Of a stretch of 8,164 bases of DNA, positions 1-6,831 are shown piece by piece. The notes beneath the pieces were generated by a model. The model had not been told where the DNA came from and did not search any database. It worked only from the letters and a program-made list of their open reading frames with translations. This DNA is from Alphaproteobacteria bacterium UBA6189 (GTDB taxonomy: Bacteria; Pseudomonadota; Alphaproteobacteria; Rickettsiales; UBA3002), in assembly GCA_002422745.1 (NCBI GenBank), contig DITH01000011.1, positions 1 through 8,164 on the forward strand, written 5' to 3'. Position 1 is the stretch's first letter. Each line of letters opens with the position of its first letter. The translations under genes and the position numbers were made by a program.

Positions 1-105
1 CTGCCAATTTCGCCACACCCGCATGCGCTTGCCATTACCTTATCGTTACCGCGACTGGCAAGGATTACATTGCCGCTTAATGCGGTTCTGTTATATGCGG
101 ACGGC

Positions 106-1041
106 ATGAAGCGCCCCTTCTACCGTTTATCCTCGTTTCGCCGCCTGGCGCTCGCCGGGCTGGCCATATTGCTGCTGGGGGGCTTGCTGGCCGCCGGTAA
201 TGCGCGCGACGAATCGCCCCGAACACAGCCTGCTACCGCCCCGAGCGGCATCGGTGCACTGGGCTGGATCGAGCCGCGCAGCCGGGTGATCGACCTGTCG
301 CATGATGCCGGGCCGGAGGGCGCTCGCATCGAGCAATTGCTGGTCGAGGAAGGCCAGCGCGTGGCTAAAGGCGACGTGATCGCCCTGTTCAGCGACCATG
401 AGCGCAAACAGGCGCGGCTGAAATCGGCTCAGGCGCAGATCAGCATGCTCGAAGCCCGGATCGACGCCGAAAAGGCCAATCAGAAATTCTATATGCGCGA
501 TTACCAGCGTGCCGCCAAGCTGGTTAAAACCAGTGCGATTTCCGTCAGCCGTGCCGACGACGCCGAACGTCTGTACCGCAACAGCATCGCAAGTCACGCG
601 GCGCTCGAGGCCGAGCTTACCATGGCCATCGCCGAACTGGAGCTGGCCAAAGAAGAATTAAAACAGGCCGAATTGCGCAGCCCGCTCGATGCCACCATCC
701 TCGATATTCATGCCCGCCCAGGCGAACGGGTGAGCGAACAGGGTGTGGTCGAGCTGGCCGATCTCAGCATTCTCGATGTGGTGGCCGAAATTTATGAACG
801 CGATATGCCGCGGGTGAAAGTAGGCCAGGCCGCCACGATTATGCTACCCGGCAACCGCCAAAGCTTTGAGGGGACCGTACGCGAACTGGGCTACCTCGTA
901 CGCAAGAACGACCTCAATAACACCGACCCGCTGGCCGACCGCGATAACCGCGTGGTGGAAGTGCGCATCACCCTTCCGGACGAGGCCGCCGACGCCTTGC
1001 GCCACCTGATTTTCATGCAGGTGGATGTACGGTTGGAGTAG
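106..1041 (+). CDS. devB: HlyD-like membrane fusion protein of a DevBCA-type ABC exporter (DevB family)
   Basis: Periplasmic adaptor that links an inner-membrane ABC permease to an outer-membrane channel. The ATG at 106 gives 311 aa with a typical signal anchor: basic start MKRPFYR, then a hydrophobic stretch at about residues 14-30. The first half of the biotinyl-lipoyl-like domain follows at about 48-97 (ALGWIEPRSRVIDLS, then EEGQRVAKGDVIALF). An alpha-helical hairpin of coiled-coil character, rich in A, E, K and L, spans about 98-190. The second lipoyl half begins at RSPLDATILDIHARPGERV (191-209). A beta-barrel region ends in DNRVVEVRITL (280-290), which resembles the DevB family ending. 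The frame stays open upstream to the window edge and a TTG at 70 is also possible, but the signal anchor and a GGACGG element at 99-104 favour 106. It is followed 4 nt later by the permease and then the ATPase. The family role is known; the substrate cannot be told from the sequence. Confidence 0.88.
   Translation: MKRPFYRLSSFRRLALAGLAILLLGGLLAAGNARDESPRTQPATAPSGIGALGWIEPRSRVIDLSHDAGPEGARIEQLLVEEGQRVAKGDVIALFSDHERKQARLKSAQAQISMLEARIDAEKANQKFYMRDYQRAAKLVKTSAISVSRADDAERLYRNSIASHAALEAELTMAIAELELAKEELKQAELRSPLDATILDIHARPGERVSEQGVVELADLSILDVVAEIYERDMPRVKVGQAATIMLPGNRQSFEGTVRELGYLVRKNDLNNTDPLADRDNRVVEVRITLPDEAADALRHLIFMQVDVRLE
1035..1038 (+). promoter_or_regulatory. ribosome binding site deciding the devC start
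   Basis: GGAG sits 7 nt before a GTG at 1046 and lies inside the last codons of the upstream gene. The alternative ATG at 1025 has no comparable element at the right distance. The GTG start also leaves the protein beginning (M)FRQFRFAARLAW, which fits DevC-type N-termini as I recall them. Confidence 0.55.
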
Positions 1042-1045
1042 CGCC

Positions 1046-2212
1046 GTGTTTCGCCAGTTCCGTTTTGCCGCACGGCTGGCCTGGCGTCAGCTCACCCACG
1101 AACGCGGCAAGCTTGTTGCGGCCATATTGGGGGTGATGTTCGCCTGCGTGCTGGTCTTCATGCAGCTGGGGTTTCGCGATTCGCTTTATTCCAGTATCTC
1201 GACCGTGCCCAATGCGATGAACGGCGATTTGTTCATCATGCATAAGCAAACGGAAGCGCTGTGGCGCACGGTGCCTTTCCCGCGCCGGGAAATGCTGCGT
1301 GCCTTCGCGGCAGAGGAAGTCGCATCCGTCACGCCGCTTTATATTGGTCAGGCCCCGTGGAAGAATCCGCAAACCCGTACCAAACGCACGTTACTTGTGT
1401 TTGGCAGCGCCCCGCGCGACCAGCTGTTCGACCTGCCCGACATCGACCCCTACCGCCATGCGCTGGAGCGGCAGGACACCGTGATGTTCGATGCGTTGTC
1501 GCGCCCGGAATTCGGCCCGGTGCCCGCCCTACTCGCCGAACAGGGCCAGCTTTATACCGAAATTAACGACCGCAATGTCGAGGTGATCGGCACGTTTCGC
1601 ATGGGAGCTTCCTTCGCCGCCGATGGCAATGTCATGACGAGCGACCAGAATTTCCTGCGGATCTTCCCCCAGCGCAACATCGAGCAGGTGGATGTCGGCG
1701 TGATCCGCCTGAAAGCGGGTACCGATACCGCGCAGGTGCAAGCCAAGCTACGGCAACTTCTGAACCCGAATGTTTACCTGTTCAATTGGCAGCAGATGGC
1801 CGATTACGAATTCGCCTACTGGAGCAATAACGCCCCTGTCGGCTTTATTTTCGGTTTCGGTGTGGTGATGGGGCTGATCGTGGGCATGGTGATCGTCTAC
1901 CAGATCCTTTTCACCGACATCACCAACCACCTCAACGAATTCGCCACCCTGAAAGCCATGGGCTACACGCTGCGTTATTTGCTCCTGGTGGTGCTGGCTT
2001 CGTCACTGATTCTGGCCGTGATCGGTTTCGTGCCGGGCTTTGTCCTGTCGCTTGCCCTCTATACCTTTGCCGAAAGCGTGATTTACATCCCGATGCCGAT
2101 GCCGCTGAGTAAAGTCATCTCCGTCTTCAGCATGATCCTCATCATGTGTGTGGCGGCCGGTTCCCTCGCCATGCGCAAAATGCGCTCGGCCAACCCGGCG
2201 GATATGTTCTGA
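1046..2212 (+). CDS. devC: FtsX-like ABC exporter permease (DevC family)
   Basis: Inner-membrane permease of the DevBCA-type exporter. From the GTG at 1046 it is 388 aa; an ATG at 1025 would add 7 residues. It has the MacB/FtsX-like plan: one N-terminal membrane segment (about 23-42, followed by LGFRDSLY), a large periplasmic domain (about 45-262), then three more hydrophobic segments at about 265-289, 311-345 (a long stretch that may include a re-entrant turn) and 357-377. After the second segment comes NHLNEFATLKAMGY (294-307), the conserved cytoplasmic loop expected to contact the ATPase. The protein ends SANPADMF, a usual DevC-type ending. It starts 4 nt after devB stops and its TGA shares one base with the devA ATG, so translation is probably coupled. 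There is no truncation and no missing segment. Confidence 0.88.
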   Translation: MFRQFRFAARLAWRQLTHERGKLVAAILGVMFACVLVFMQLGFRDSLYSSISTVPNAMNGDLFIMHKQTEALWRTVPFPRREMLRAFAAEEVASVTPLYIGQAPWKNPQTRTKRTLLVFGSAPRDQLFDLPDIDPYRHALERQDTVMFDALSRPEFGPVPALLAEQGQLYTEINDRNVEVIGTFRMGASFAADGNVMTSDQNFLRIFPQRNIEQVDVGVIRLKAGTDTAQVQAKLRQLLNPNVYLFNWQQMADYEFAYWSNNAPVGFIFGFGVVMGLIVGMVIVYQILFTDITNHLNEFATLKAMGYTLRYLLLVVLASSLILAVIGFVPGFVLSLALYTFAESVIYIPMPMPLSKVISVFSMILIMCVAAGSLAMRKMRSANPADMF

Positions 2213-2928
2213 TGCCAGCAGCCATTCATGTAGAGAACCTCAATTTCTCGTTCGGCGAAGGCGAGTTGAAGCGCCAGGTACTGAATGCCGTGAACCTGAC
2301 CCTGCTGCAAGGCGAGATCGTCATCCTTACCGGCCCGTCGGGGTCGGGCAAAACCACCCTCCTCACTCTGATCGGAGCATTGCGTGTGGCCCAGGAAGGC
2401 AGCATCAGCATCTTCGGACGGGAATTGGTAAAAGCGCGAGAAGCAGAGCTGAACGCGGTGCGGCTACATACCGGGTATATTTTTCAGCAACATAACCTGC
2501 TCGCCGGCCTCACGGCCCAGCAGAATGTTGAAATGGCGCTGGAGCTGCGTCCGGAATTAAGCAGCGCCGCCCGTAAAAACGCCGCCCGGCAGATCCTCGA
2601 ACAGGTCGGGCTGGGGGATCGTCGCAACTACAAGCCTGCCCAGCTATCCGGCGGGCAGAAGCAACGGGTGTCGATCGCCCGCGCGCTGGTCGCCAAACCG
2701 CATATGGTGCTGGCCGACGAACCCACCGCGTCGCTGGACAAAGCGAGCGGCATGGAAGCAGTGGAAATATTAAAAACTCTGGCGCGCGAGCAGGGCTCGA
2801 CCATCCTATTGGTTACCCATGATTACCGGATTCTCGATATTGCCGATCGGGTGGTAGAGCTCGAGGATGGGCAAATTCGCGCACACGCATTCGGTGCGGG
2901 GCAGGAACAGGACACTATCGCTCCGTAA
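2212..2928 (+). CDS. devA: ABC exporter ATP-binding protein (DevA / MacB-like family)
   Basis: Cytoplasmic ATPase that powers the exporter; 238 aa, the usual length for a stand-alone nucleotide-binding subunit. All motifs are intact and in order: Walker A GPSGSGKT at 41-48; Q-loop in YIFQQHNLLAGLT (about 89-101); signature LSGGQKQRVSIARAL (145-159); Walker B MVLADEP (165-171) with catalytic E170; D-loop SLD (174-176); H-loop H203 in LLVTHD. The FQQHNLL and LSGGQKQRV wording is typical of the MacB/LolD/DevA group of lipid and macrolide exporters. The start is the ATG overlapping the devC stop by one base (TGATG); an upstream in-frame start at 2146 would lie inside devC and is not needed. The tail (about 222-238) is variable and has no motif I recognise. 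Confidence 0.93.
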   Translation: MPAAIHVENLNFSFGEGELKRQVLNAVNLTLLQGEIVILTGPSGSGKTTLLTLIGALRVAQEGSISIFGRELVKAREAELNAVRLHTGYIFQQHNLLAGLTAQQNVEMALELRPELSSAARKNAARQILEQVGLGDRRNYKPAQLSGGQKQRVSIARALVAKPHMVLADEPTASLDKASGMEAVEILKTLAREQGSTILLVTHDYRILDIADRVVELEDGQIRAHAFGAGQEQDTIAP

Positions 2929-2947
2929 GTTTGTATCTGCCCGGCAT

Positions 2948-2970
2948 AAAGCAACTTGCGCGTGCTTTTT
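2948..2970 (+). terminator. possible intrinsic terminator after devBCA
   Basis: AAAGC and GCTTT can pair around a short GC-containing loop, with a possible inner AC/GT pair across a one-base bulge, followed by a run of five T. It begins 19 nt after the devA stop. The stem is short and AU-rich at its base, so termination may be weak. Confidence 0.35.
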
Positions 2971-2991
2971 ATTAAGCGATTGTAATTTTTA

Positions 2992-3030
2992 GTTGCATTT
3001 TACCCCACCTTATATATCTATGGTTGCATT
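2992..3030 (+). repeat. direct repeat GTTGCATT in the ankyrin gene upstream region
   Basis: GTTGCATT occurs at 2992-2999 and again at 3023-3030, 31 bp apart start to start, close to three helical turns. Both lie in the AT-rich gap before the ankyrin gene and flank TATATATCTA (3011-3020). This could be a pair of binding sites on one face of the helix or a chance repeat in AT-rich DNA. No convincing -35/-10 pair was found. Confidence 0.25.
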
Positions 3031-3060
3031 AGATTATTTTAACACTCTTAGGTTGAGTAC

Positions 3061-3801
3061 ATGCGATCAGCTTCGTCGGATCAACATACGCCCTTGAACA
3101 GAGTTTATGCGTGGTTCAGTGCGTTAGCGAAGCATGATCATGAAGGAATGGACGATCTGCTGGCACATGGTGTGCCGGTGGATGTGCCGCACCCCCTCCG
3201 TCACACAACGGCGCTGATGGAGGCTACTCGCCTGGGTCGCACCACGACGATTCACTGGCTCCTCGCTCGTGGTGCGGCCCCGGCCTTTTTATGCGGCATG
3301 CCGCCCGGCACACCCTTGCATTGTGCAATCCGGCTGCATCATTGGGTGATTGCCGCATTCCTGACCCACCATTGCGAGCATGTCGCCGTTACCGATAGCA
3401 AAGGCTGCACCCCGTTGCATGTACTGGCGGAGGAGTCGAACAATTGCAAAACACAGGAGCCTTTGCTGCAACTGGCGGGCACATTGCTCGGCAAGGATTG
3501 CCCACTGGATGCGCTGAACCGCGAAGGGCTGACCGCCCTGCACTACGCCGTTATTAATGAACAACCGCTGCTGGTGGAATTACTGTTGCGCCATGGTGCC
3601 AATCCCAACAGCCGCGTGCCCGATTCCGGTATGACGCCGCTGGCCATGAGCGCCATCAATAAAAACCTTAACATTGCCCGCCTTCTGATGCATTTTGGCG
3701 CAAATCCGCATCAGCAGATCGGCGATGGGTCCACACCCGCCACCATTCTCCCCACCCTTTCCCGCTTGGTGGCGGGTGCGGTATCCCGCGTGCCTCGGTG
3801 A
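3061..3801 (+). CDS. ankyrin-repeat protein
   Basis: 246 aa, apparently made of ankyrin repeats only, a protein-binding fold with no enzyme activity of its own. About six units can be read: a degenerate one at 14-43; 47-76 (TTALMEATRLG, IHWLLARGAAP); 82-111 (GTPLHCAIRLHH); 115-150 (GCTPLHVLAEE, longer than usual through an insert near 125-140); 156-188 (GLTALHYAVINEQ, VELLLRHGANPN); and 190-222 (GMTPLAMSAINKN, ARLLMHFGANP), then a partial cap GSTPATILPT. The two units at 156-222 match the consensus best. There is no signal peptide or membrane segment, so it is cytosolic or exported by a system that does not use a Sec signal. ATG 3061 follows AGGTTGAG. The gene stands alone between an exporter operon and valS, and its last 20 or so codons overlap a strong inverted repeat, so the C-terminus may have been reshaped. 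Target unknown. Confidence 0.85.
   Translation: MRSASSDQHTPLNRVYAWFSALAKHDHEGMDDLLAHGVPVDVPHPLRHTTALMEATRLGRTTTIHWLLARGAAPAFLCGMPPGTPLHCAIRLHHWVIAAFLTHHCEHVAVTDSKGCTPLHVLAEESNNCKTQEPLLQLAGTLLGKDCPLDALNREGLTALHYAVINEQPLLVELLLRHGANPNSRVPDSGMTPLAMSAINKNLNIARLLMHFGANPHQQIGDGSTPATILPTLSRLVAGAVSRVPR
3734..3778. repeat. 12-bp perfect inverted repeat at the end of the ankyrin gene
   Basis: CACCCGCCACCA (3734-3745) and TGGTGGCGGGTG (3767-3778) are exact reverse complements around a 21-nt pyrimidine-rich loop. The structure covers the last codons of the ankyrin gene and ends 75 nt before valS. No T-run follows on either side, so it is not a standard intrinsic terminator. It could be a REP-like intergenic palindrome, an mRNA 3' stabiliser, or a leader structure of valS. 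Confidence 0.6.
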
Positions 3802-3810
3802 TTGCATTGC

Positions 3811-3834
3811 GCGCGTAAAGCCGTTAAAACGCGC
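3811..3834 (+). repeat. short inverted repeat in the valS leader
   Basis: GCGCGT (3811-3816) and ACGCGC (3829-3834) are perfect complements around a 12-nt loop, ending 19 nt before the valS ATG and just before the probable ribosome binding site AAGG at 3842-3845. A leader hairpin is possible, but six base pairs in GC-rich DNA can arise by chance. No T-box consensus was seen. Confidence 0.25.
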
Positions 3835-3853
3835 CAAAACCAAGGCGTACCCC

Positions 3854-6535
3854 ATGAGCTATACCCACCGCACGACCCCCCTTCCGGCGCAGTATGACAG
3901 CGCCGCTATTGAAAAAAAATGGCAGGAACACTGGCTGGATGCCAAAACCTATGCGTGGGATCCTGCCGTGCCGCGGGCGGAGAGTTACGTCATCGATACG
4001 CCGCCGCCCACCGTGTCGGGCACGCTGCATATGGGGCATGTGTTCAGCTACACCCAGGCCGATTTCGTGGCGCGCTACCAGCGCATGCTTGGCAAAAACG
4101 TGTTCTACCCGATGGGGTTCGACGATAACGGCCTGCCCACCGAGCGCCTTGTCGAAAAGACCAAGAAAATCCGCGCCGCCGACATGAGCCGCGAGCAGTT
4201 CATCGCCGAATGTTTGAGCGTGTCGGAAGAAGCCCGCGCCGAGTTTCGCGCCCTGTTTCGCTCCATTGCCCTCTCGGTTGATTGGGCCACCGAATACCAC
4301 ACGATTTCCGAGGATTCGCGTCGCTTATCGCAGCTCAGTTTCCTCGACCTCATCCAAAACGGCCATGCCTACCGCAAACTGCAACCCATGCTGTGGGACC
4401 CGGTCGACCAGACCGCCATCGCCCAGGCCGAAGTGGTAGATAAGGACATGCCGTCGCAGTTCACCGACATCGCCTTCACCGGCGAGGATGGCAGCGAACT
4501 CGTCATCGGCACCACGCGCCCCGAATTATTGCCTGCCTGCGTCGCCCTATTCTATCATCCCGACGATGTGCGCTATCAGCATCTGCAGGGCAAGAGCGCG
4601 ACCGTGCCGCTTTGCGGATTCAGCGTGCCGATTCTGGCCGACGACGCCGTCGAACCCGACAAAGGCACCGGTCTGATGATGTGCTGTACCTTCGGCGACG
4701 AGGCCGATATTGCCAAGTGGCAGGCGCATGATTTGCCCACGCGCATGATCCTCAACAAATACGCCAAGATGGATTTCAGCGGGCTCGATATCGCCCTGCC
4801 TGAACCGCTCGTCGCGGCGCTGGCAAATAAAAAGGTCAGCAATCCCGACCCGAAACATCCCGGCGCGCGCGAGATTATTCTTACCCTGCTGGCCGAGGCC
4901 GGGCGTATCAAAAAACAAACCGCCATTACCCATGCCGTAAAAACCGCCGAACGTTCCGGCGCCGTACTCGAGCTCATCCCAACCGCGCAGTGGTTCGTGA
5001 AGGTGACGGACAAAAAAGAGGCGCTGAAAGCCAAGGCCGCCAGCTGCAACTGGAATCCGGAATGGATGAAAGTGCGCATGGACCAGTGGATCGACGGGCT
5101 GAACTGGGATTGGTGCATCTCGCGCCAGCGCTATTTCGGCGTGCCGTTCCCGGTGTGGTATGAGATCGGACTAGAAGCGGAGATGGCATTTTCTAAAACA
5201 ATCAAGGCTGTGTACGCTGACCAATCACAGCTACCTGTTAACCCTCTCGTAGATGTTCCGCTTGGATATACGCATATTCCGGATTCGTCCTTACCAAGCA
5301 CTATGCGGGTGGCAGGAGAATTCTCTGGAAAGGTTTATCTGAATCCCGAAGGCACGCACGTCGCTTTAATTCCCGATACCGATGTGATGGATACCTGGGC
5401 GACCAGCTCTATTTCACCGCAGCTCAGTGCGCATGGGATCAACGCGGCGACAGCCGAAGACACCGCACGCTTCCACTCCCTTTTTCCGGCCGATCTGCGG
5501 CCGCAGGCACACGAGATTATCCGCACCTGGGCTTTCTATACGTTGGTTAAATCCCACCTGCATAATAACAGCATTCCCTGGAAGAACCTCATGATCTCGG
5601 GATGGTGCCTTGCTGAGGATAAGTCGAAAATGAGCAAGTCGAAAGGCAACGTGGTAACCCCCGTGGCGCTGATCGAGGAAAAGGGCACCGACGCCGTGCG
5701 CTATTGGGCGGGCACTTCCCGCTTGGGCCAAGACACCGCCTTCTCGCCCGACTTACTCAAGATCGGCAAAAAACTGGTGAACAAGCTTTGGAACGCCACG
5801 CAGTTTGCCGCCATGCATCTGGAGAAAATGAACGGCGCGCCCACCCTCGCCGCAAACGATGCCGCCATTACCGAGACACTCGATCTGTGGATTTTATCGC
5901 GCCTCGGCGAAACGGTTAGCAAGGCGACCAAGGCATTCGACGCCTACGAATATGCCGACGCACTCGACGCCACCAACCAGTTTTTCTGGGCCGATTTCTG
6001 CGACAACTACCTCGAGCTCATCAAAAAACGGGTCTATAACGAGGATGGCAGTTTCACCGCCGACCAGCAGCAATCTGCCGTACGTGCGCTCTACTATTGT
6101 CTGGAGGGGATTTTGAAACTCTACGCCCCCTTTGTGCCGCATGTGACGGAAGAGCTCTACAGCCATATTTTTGCCGATGCTTACGCGCAACAAGGTTCGC
6201 TCCATGCGCGGGGCCAGTGGCCCCTATCCGCCCATTACCCGATGCACCCCGATGCGCTGAGCGCCGGTAACCATGCGCTCGAAGTGCTGGAGCTGATTCG
6301 TAAAGCGAAGTCGGAAGCAAGCCGCTCGATCAAATTCCCGATTGCCGAGCTGGTCCTTTATTCCGTCAACGCCCAGGCGGCGACTGCCGCCGATGCGTTC
6401 CTAGCCGATCTGCAAGGCGCCGGGAATGTGCAGGCGGTGCGCATGGTGGCCGAAAAAACCAGCGGCATGATCAGCACGCCCAGCGAGCAATTTGCGGCAG
6501 CCATTACCTTCGCGGAAAATGCCGACGCGGCGTAG
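3854..6535 (+). CDS. valS: valyl-tRNA synthetase, archaeal-like type (class Ia)
   Basis: Cytoplasmic enzyme that charges tRNA(Val) with valine and hydrolyses mischarged threonine; 893 aa. In order: N-terminal PPPTVSGTLHMGH (50-62) with the class I HIGH motif as HMGH (59-62); YPMGFDDNGLPTERLVEK (85-102); editing domain from about 195 to 415 with GTTRPELLPACV (219-230) and DKGTGLMMCCTFGDEAD (269-285); return to the catalytic core at DWCISRQRYFGVPFPVWY (419-436); DVMDTWATSS (510-519); RPQAHEIIRTWAFYT (549-563); KMSKSKGNV (592-600); then the anticodon-binding helical domain (about 674-810). The wording is close to the Rickettsia ValS as I remember it, which belongs to the archaeal-like group. I see no long C-terminal coiled coil of the common bacterial type. 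ATG 3854 is chosen because homology begins there and AAGG precedes it; an in-frame start at 3695 would run through the ankyrin gene. Codons for residues 438-509 have unusual composition. Confidence 0.96.
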   Translation: MSYTHRTTPLPAQYDSAAIEKKWQEHWLDAKTYAWDPAVPRAESYVIDTPPPTVSGTLHMGHVFSYTQADFVARYQRMLGKNVFYPMGFDDNGLPTERLVEKTKKIRAADMSREQFIAECLSVSEEARAEFRALFRSIALSVDWATEYHTISEDSRRLSQLSFLDLIQNGHAYRKLQPMLWDPVDQTAIAQAEVVDKDMPSQFTDIAFTGEDGSELVIGTTRPELLPACVALFYHPDDVRYQHLQGKSATVPLCGFSVPILADDAVEPDKGTGLMMCCTFGDEADIAKWQAHDLPTRMILNKYAKMDFSGLDIALPEPLVAALANKKVSNPDPKHPGAREIILTLLAEAGRIKKQTAITHAVKTAERSGAVLELIPTAQWFVKVTDKKEALKAKAASCNWNPEWMKVRMDQWIDGLNWDWCISRQRYFGVPFPVWYEIGLEAEMAFSKTIKAVYADQSQLPVNPLVDVPLGYTHIPDSSLPSTMRVAGEFSGKVYLNPEGTHVALIPDTDVMDTWATSSISPQLSAHGINAATAEDTARFHSLFPADLRPQAHEIIRTWAFYTLVKSHLHNNSIPWKNLMISGWCLAEDKSKMSKSKGNVVTPVALIEEKGTDAVRYWAGTSRLGQDTAFSPDLLKIGKKLVNKLWNATQFAAMHLEKMNGAPTLAANDAAITETLDLWILSRLGETVSKATKAFDAYEYADALDATNQFFWADFCDNYLELIKKRVYNEDGSFTADQQQSAVRALYYCLEGILKLYAPFVPHVTEELYSHIFADAYAQQGSLHARGQWPLSAHYPMHPDALSAGNHALEVLELIRKAKSEASRSIKFPIAELVLYSVNAQAATAADAFLADLQGAGNVQAVRMVAEKTSGMISTPSEQFAAAITFAENADAA

Positions 6536-6597
6536 CTTCCCGAGCAGCCAATCGAAAATTTACATGCGATCTCGATAGAGTGTGGCTTCATTCATGT

Positions 6598-6601
6598 GGA
6601 G
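6598..6601 (+). promoter_or_regulatory. ribosome binding site deciding the small lipoprotein start
   Basis: GGAG lies 8 nt before the ATG at 6610 and supports that start over an in-frame GTG at 6580, which would place ten unlikely residues in front of the signal peptide. Confidence 0.55.
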
Positions 6602-6609
6602 CCATTGCT

Positions 6610-6789
6610 ATGCTGACCCGTTTTGTGCCTGTTATTGCCCTCACCGGCCTGATCGCCTGTGCTTCCGCTCCTACCGCCGCCGAGCAGGAATGCCGTGAAC
6701 GCCACGGCCTCACCCCCGGCAGCAGCGCCTATGCCGATTGTGTGGACAAGTTGCACAGCACCGAATCGCAATTGCGCAGCGCACGCTAA
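6610..6789 (+). CDS. small predicted lipoprotein with a two-cysteine motif (copy 1)
   Basis: 59 aa; not recognised as a named family. Residues 1-17 form a lipoprotein signal: MLTR, a hydrophobic core, and a lipobox LIAC with Cys17 as the predicted lipidated residue. The mature part is only about 43 residues. It holds C28 and C44 in a motif that reads C-x5-L-x2-G-S-x2-Y-x2-C-V-x2-L (C28, L34, G37, Y41, C44, V45, L48), followed by a charged tail. The two cysteines, 16 residues apart, could form a disulfide in the periplasm; this is inference. The gene lies 74 nt after valS, has its own GGAG site, and is followed 42 nt later by a second small lipoprotein with the same motif in the same register. 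Membrane anchoring is likely; function is unknown. Confidence 0.72.
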   Translation: MLTRFVPVIALTGLIACASAPTAAEQECRERHGLTPGSSAYADCVDKLHSTESQLRSAR

Positions 6790-6831
6790 CGTGCCATCCC
6801 TCGTCACCTGAAACCTCAAAGGGATAGGCTC

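Noticed and set aside
28..62. Inverted repeat CTTGCCA / TGGCAAG with a 21-nt spacer before devB, possible operator
   Set aside because: Seven-base arms with a long spacer are weak evidence, and it is not clear that this stretch is non-coding.
3..80. An open frame from the window edge that could be the 3' end of an upstream gene (ends LIVTATGKDYIAA then TAA)
   Set aside because: Only 25 codons are visible and all three plus-strand frames are open here. The residues look protein-like but match nothing I recognise, so it is not reported as a gene.
70..97. TTGCCG-N16-TATATG as a devB promoter
   Set aside because: It would start the RNA essentially at the ATG, and the match may be accidental; no support beyond the hexamers.
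2..109. A second open frame ending TGA at 107-109, giving an ATGA overlap with the devB ATG
   Set aside because: The overlap looks like translational coupling, but the encoded residues (rich in R, C, M, Y) are not protein-like; a chance open frame is more likely.
3695..3853. N-terminal extension of valS from a start at 3695
   Set aside because: It would overlap more than 100 nt of the ankyrin gene and encode a proline-rich stretch with no relation to ValS; homology begins at the ATG at 3854.
3734..3853. T-box or amino-acid attenuator controlling valS
   Set aside because: No T-box consensus, no valine-rich leader peptide and no terminator U-run were found; the inverted repeats alone do not support it.
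4547..5118. Long minus-strand open frames inside valS
   Set aside because: They are antisense shadows of a GC-rich gene and have no recognisable domains or ribosome sites.
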